Below, piece after piece: positions 6,228 through 8,260 of a stretch of DNA of 8,260 nt. The translations under genes were made by a program, and so were the position numbers. Each line of letters starts with the position of its first letter. The stretch's first letter is position 1. Under the pieces are notes generated by a model. It was not told the DNA's origin and made no database searches. It saw only the letters and a program-made list of their open reading frames with translations. The DNA comes from Vulcanimicrobiota bacterium (lineage in GTDB: Bacteria > Vulcanimicrobiota > Vulcanimicrobiia > Vulcanimicrobiales > Vulcanimicrobiaceae): contig PMUE01000182.1 of assembly GCA_003167055.1 (NCBI GenBank), forward strand, positions 7,853 through 16,112, read 5' to 3'.

Positions 6228-7117
6228 TGCGCGGAGCTAAGCCGCAGGCGTCGATCGAGCAAAGCGTCGAGCGCGACGGCGCGATCCGACGCGGCGACCG
6301 GATTGCGGTTGCGTGCAGCGGCGGCGCCGATTCGGTCGCGCTGGTGCACGTGCTCGCATCGGTGCGCAAGCCGATGGATCTCGAGCTGACGCTCGCGCAC
6401 GTGAACCACGGCACGCGTGAATCGGCGTGGCAGGACGAATGCGTGGTCTTGCGCGTGGCGGCGTCGTTCGGCTTGCCGGCCCACGTGGTCGCGCTCGACG
6501 ACGGGCCTCGCGATGAGGCTGCCTTGCGCGACGCGCGCTACGGGGCGCTCGCGACCGTCGCGAAGGCAAGCGGAGCGAACGTGGTTGCTACCGCCCACCA
6601 TCAAGAGGACCAGAGCGAGACGGTGTTGCTGGCACTCCTGCGCGGTGCCGGACCCGAGGGATTGGCGGGCATGCGCGCGCGTCGTCCGCTCGGCGACGGT
6701 CTCGACCTGGCGCGTCCACTCTTGCGCATCGCCGCCGGCGACCTGCGTCGCATGTGTCACGCGCACGCGCTTCCGTACGCGGTCGATCCGAGCAACGCCG
6801 ATCGCGGATTGCGCCGCAACGCCTTGCGCGCAGCGCTGGCCGAGCTGCGACCGCTCTTTCCTGGGCTCGACGCGGCCGTTGCGCGAACCGCCGAGGTGCT
6901 CGCGCAGGAACGCTCCGCGACGCAGCGCGCCGACCTGCGTCGCGAGGTCCGCTCCGTTTTGGCCGCGCAAGAAGATTTGCGAGATGTCGATTTCGAACAT
7001 GTCGAAGCAGCGGTGCGGGCGATCGAGCGCGGAGCATCCGGCCGCTTTCATATGAAGAAGGGCGTGGAGTTGCGAATCGACCGGGGCGCTATCGTGAGAA
7101 GCGGCGAGATGTCGTGA
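6227..7117 (+). CDS. tilS: tRNA(Ile)-lysidine synthetase TilS (short form)
   Basis: ATP-dependent ligase that attaches lysine to C34 of the CAU-anticodon tRNA-Ile, converting it to lysidine so that it reads AUA. The N-type ATP pyrophosphatase domain is complete: PP-loop SGGADS at 31-36, HVNHGTR at 58-64, RDARYGAL at 101-108, ATAHHQEDQSETVLLALLRG at 121-140, RPLL at 163-166, DPSN at 187-190 and RNALR at 197-201. After this comes only about 95 residues, giving 296 in total. E. coli and Bacillus enzymes exceed 430, so the extra C-terminal substrate-binding domains are absent, as in the compact form known from Aquifex. The ATG overlaps the smpB stop (TAATG), and the stop overlaps hpt (GTGA). The neighbours hpt and ftsH match the classical gene order. 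Confidence 0.95.
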   Translation: MRGAKPQASIEQSVERDGAIRRGDRIAVACSGGADSVALVHVLASVRKPMDLELTLAHVNHGTRESAWQDECVVLRVAASFGLPAHVVALDDGPRDEAALRDARYGALATVAKASGANVVATAHHQEDQSETVLLALLRGAGPEGLAGMRARRPLGDGLDLARPLLRIAAGDLRRMCHAHALPYAVDPSNADRGLRRNALRAALAELRPLFPGLDAAVARTAEVLAQERSATQRADLRREVRSVLAAQEDLRDVDFEHVEAAVRAIERGASGRFHMKKGVELRIDRGAIVRSGEMS

Positions 7118-7713
7118 TCAACATCGCAAACAGCTATGATAGCGCGATCGCGCGCGAACTATTCTCGGCCGGCGAAATTGCGGCGGCAATCGAGCGACTG
7201 GCCACGGCGATTGCGCAGGACCACAGCCGGCAGCCGCTGACCCTGGTCGGCGTCCTCAAGGGTGCGCTTTATGTCGCAGCCGATCTCGCGCGCGCCATTT
7301 CGGTGGTGCCCGACGGCCCCAGCGATATCAGCGTCGACTATATCTGCGTCTCGAGTTACGGCAATGCCGCCCGCTCGTCCGGGGAAGTAAGGCTCCTCAA
7401 GGATCTCGGCGATCCTGTGAGCGGCCGCAACGTCGTGATCGTCGAGGACATCGTCGACAATGGTCTCACCCTGCAGTACTTGCACGACTTGCTGGGACGC
7501 CGTAATCCCGCCTCGCTCAGTTCCTGCGTCTTGTTGGATAAGCCGTACCGGCGCCAGACCGACGTTCGGATTGACTACCGCGGGCTGGTTGCCCCGGACA
7601 CCTTTATCGTAGGTTACGGGTTGGACTACCAAGAAAAGTTTAGATCCCTTCCTTATCTAGCGAAACTCCGGTCGCGGGCTTTCGAGGATCAAGGGACCGG
7701 ACAGATAGGATAG
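7114..7713 (+). CDS. hpt: Hypoxanthine (guanine) phosphoribosyltransferase
   Basis: Salvages hypoxanthine and/or guanine with PRPP to give IMP or GMP; cytoplasmic. It has 199 residues, slightly above the usual 175-185. Landmarks are VGVLKGALYVAADLAR (45-60) with the conserved Leu-Lys-Gly, DYICVSSYGN carrying the flexible-loop Ser-Tyr, the PRPP motif VVIVEDIVDNGLTL (107-120), and the C-terminal block VLLDKPYRR followed by DTFIVGYGLDYQEKFRSLPYLAKL. The PRPP loop has Asn116 where Thr or Ser is usual (VEDIVDTG). The first ten to fifteen residues look like ordinary HPRT sequence, so GTG 7114 is the natural start. It is tied to tilS by the GTGA overlap. It lacks a strong Shine-Dalgarno sequence, consistent with coupled translation. 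Confidence 0.94.
   Translation: MINIANSYDSAIARELFSAGEIAAAIERLATAIAQDHSRQPLTLVGVLKGALYVAADLARAISVVPDGPSDISVDYICVSSYGNAARSSGEVRLLKDLGDPVSGRNVVIVEDIVDNGLTLQYLHDLLGRRNPASLSSCVLLDKPYRRQTDVRIDYRGLVAPDTFIVGYGLDYQEKFRSLPYLAKLRSRAFEDQGTGQIG
7707..7710 (+). promoter_or_regulatory. Ribosome binding site of ftsH
   Basis: AGGA lies 8 bases before TTG 7719, within the last codons of hpt; a second AGG follows at 7712-7714. It supports the TTG as the true start, since no ATG or GTG occurs in frame until far inside the FtsH protein. Confidence 0.55.
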
Positions 7714-7718
7714 GCACG

Positions 7719-8260
7719 TTGGGCAAACACGTCAGGTCGATCATCCTCGTCGTTTTCATTTTTATCGCAGTCATCTTCATCGTCGATAAGCTGGTCCTCA
7801 ATCAGACGGCGGCGGCGAAGCTCGACTATTCGCAGTTCTACACCCAGATCGAAGCCGGGAACGTCAACAAGGTCAGCATCTCCGGTCACGACATCACATG
7901 CGAGCTCAAACGCGCCACCTCGGCGACCAGCGGCGACCAGAAGTTCACGACCTCGGTGCCCGACGACCGCGACCTCGTTCCCGAACTGCGCAAGCACAAC
8001 GTCGACATCACGATCGACAACCCGCAGGCGACGCCGTTCCTCGGAATGGTCGTGCAGATCATTCCGTTCGGTCTCATGGCCTTGCTGTTGCTCTTCATCT
8101 TGCGCCAGGCGCAGAGCGGCGGGAGCCAGGCGCTCTCGTTCGGCCGCTCGCGGGCCAAGCTGCTCAGCGAGAACCGGCCGAAGGTCACCTTCGCCGACGT
8201 CGCCGGCGTCGATGAAGCGAAGGAAGAGCTCGGCGAGGTCGTCGAGTTCCTCAAGTATCC
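7719..8260 (+). CDS. ftsH: ATP-dependent zinc metalloprotease FtsH, N-terminal part (3' end outside window)
   Basis: Membrane-anchored AAA protease that degrades membrane and regulatory proteins. Only the first 180 residues are present. Order: a short basic N-terminus (GKHVRS), membrane segment 1 at about 8-22, an extracytoplasmic domain at about 23-104 starting DYSQFYTQIEAGNVNKVSI (36-54), membrane segment 2 at about 107-128 (FLGMVVQIIPFGLMALLLLF), a linker with SFGRSRAKL (140-148), and the opening of the AAA domain, VTFADVAGVDEAKEEL (156-171). The Walker A and B motifs and the zinc site HEAGH would lie beyond the window edge. The TTG start has an AGGA at good spacing. A gap of only 5 bases follows hpt, continuing the operon in the tilS-hpt-ftsH order known from Bacillus and Actinomycetota. 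Confidence 0.95.
   Translation, partial: MGKHVRSIILVVFIFIAVIFIVDKLVLNQTAAAKLDYSQFYTQIEAGNVNKVSISGHDITCELKRATSATSGDQKFTTSVPDDRDLVPELRKHNVDITIDNPQATPFLGMVVQIIPFGLMALLLLFILRQAQSGGSQALSFGRSRAKLLSENRPKVTFADVAGVDEAKEELGEVVEFLKY

Noticed and set aside
6224..7051. 275-codon open frame on the minus strand opposite tilS
   Set aside because: It is antisense to a complete TilS with intact motifs, and its composition is typical of a shadow frame.
7142..7153. Palindrome GCGCGATCGCGC
   Set aside because: It is within the hpt coding sequence; short GC-rich palindromes of this kind are common by chance at this base composition, and nothing else suggests a site.
7621..7660. Possible internal promoter for ftsH (TTGGAC followed by slightly AT-richer sequence)
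   Set aside because: No -10-like hexamer occurs at 16-18 bases from TTGGAC, and the bases encode the conserved LDYQEKFRSLPYL block of HPRT.
1..8260. Search for CRISPR repeats, insertion sequences, tRNA, tmRNA or riboswitches
   Set aside because: Coding genes cover nearly every base; no repeated spacers, transposase motifs, terminal inverted repeats or RNA-gene landmarks were seen, including next to smpB where tmRNA sometimes lies.

Overview
The window is a dense, GC-rich bacterial chromosomal segment of housekeeping genes. Codons mostly end in G or C, four GTG starts and one TTG start are used, and there is almost no intergenic DNA. The order tilS-hpt-ftsH is the arrangement known from Bacillota and Actinomycetota, so a Terrabacteria-type lineage is reasonable. 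My impression is an uncultured high-GC phylum such as Eremiobacterota (WPS-2), but this is a weak guess: there is no rRNA here to test it.

Layout. (1) 1-938, + strand: the C-terminal part of a DUF4010 (MgtC/SapB-type) membrane protein, followed with a 4-base overlap by a 118-residue protein I do not recognise. (2) 935-2218, - strand: serS, seryl-tRNA synthetase, the only minus-strand gene. (3) 2217-8260, + strand: eight genes that look like one transcription unit: moeA, a HisC-like aminotransferase, a calcineurin-like phosphoesterase, a hotdog-fold thioesterase, smpB, tilS, hpt and the start of ftsH. Five of its seven junctions are start/stop overlaps (ATGA, GTGA, TAATG, TAATG, GTGA). The other two gaps are short (24 and 5 bases), and both carry a Shine-Dalgarno-like sequence.

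Function. The long unit mixes molybdenum cofactor synthesis (moeA), amino-acid metabolism (hisC-like), ribosome rescue (smpB), tRNA-Ile lysidine modification (tilS), purine salvage (hpt) and membrane proteolysis (ftsH). SmpB, TilS, FtsH and the neighbouring SerRS all belong to translation and protein quality control. The phosphoesterase and thioesterase are general hydrolases with unknown substrates.

The most unusual structure is at the two ends of serS. Its stop codon is interlocked with the stop of the convergent neighbour in the palindrome CTAG (935-938). Its start codon is interlocked with the most upstream plausible start of the divergent moeA in the palindrome CATG (2216-2219). I found no mobile element, CRISPR array, RNA gene, convincing terminator or novel defence-type system. 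No stretch above 300 bases lacks a gene.
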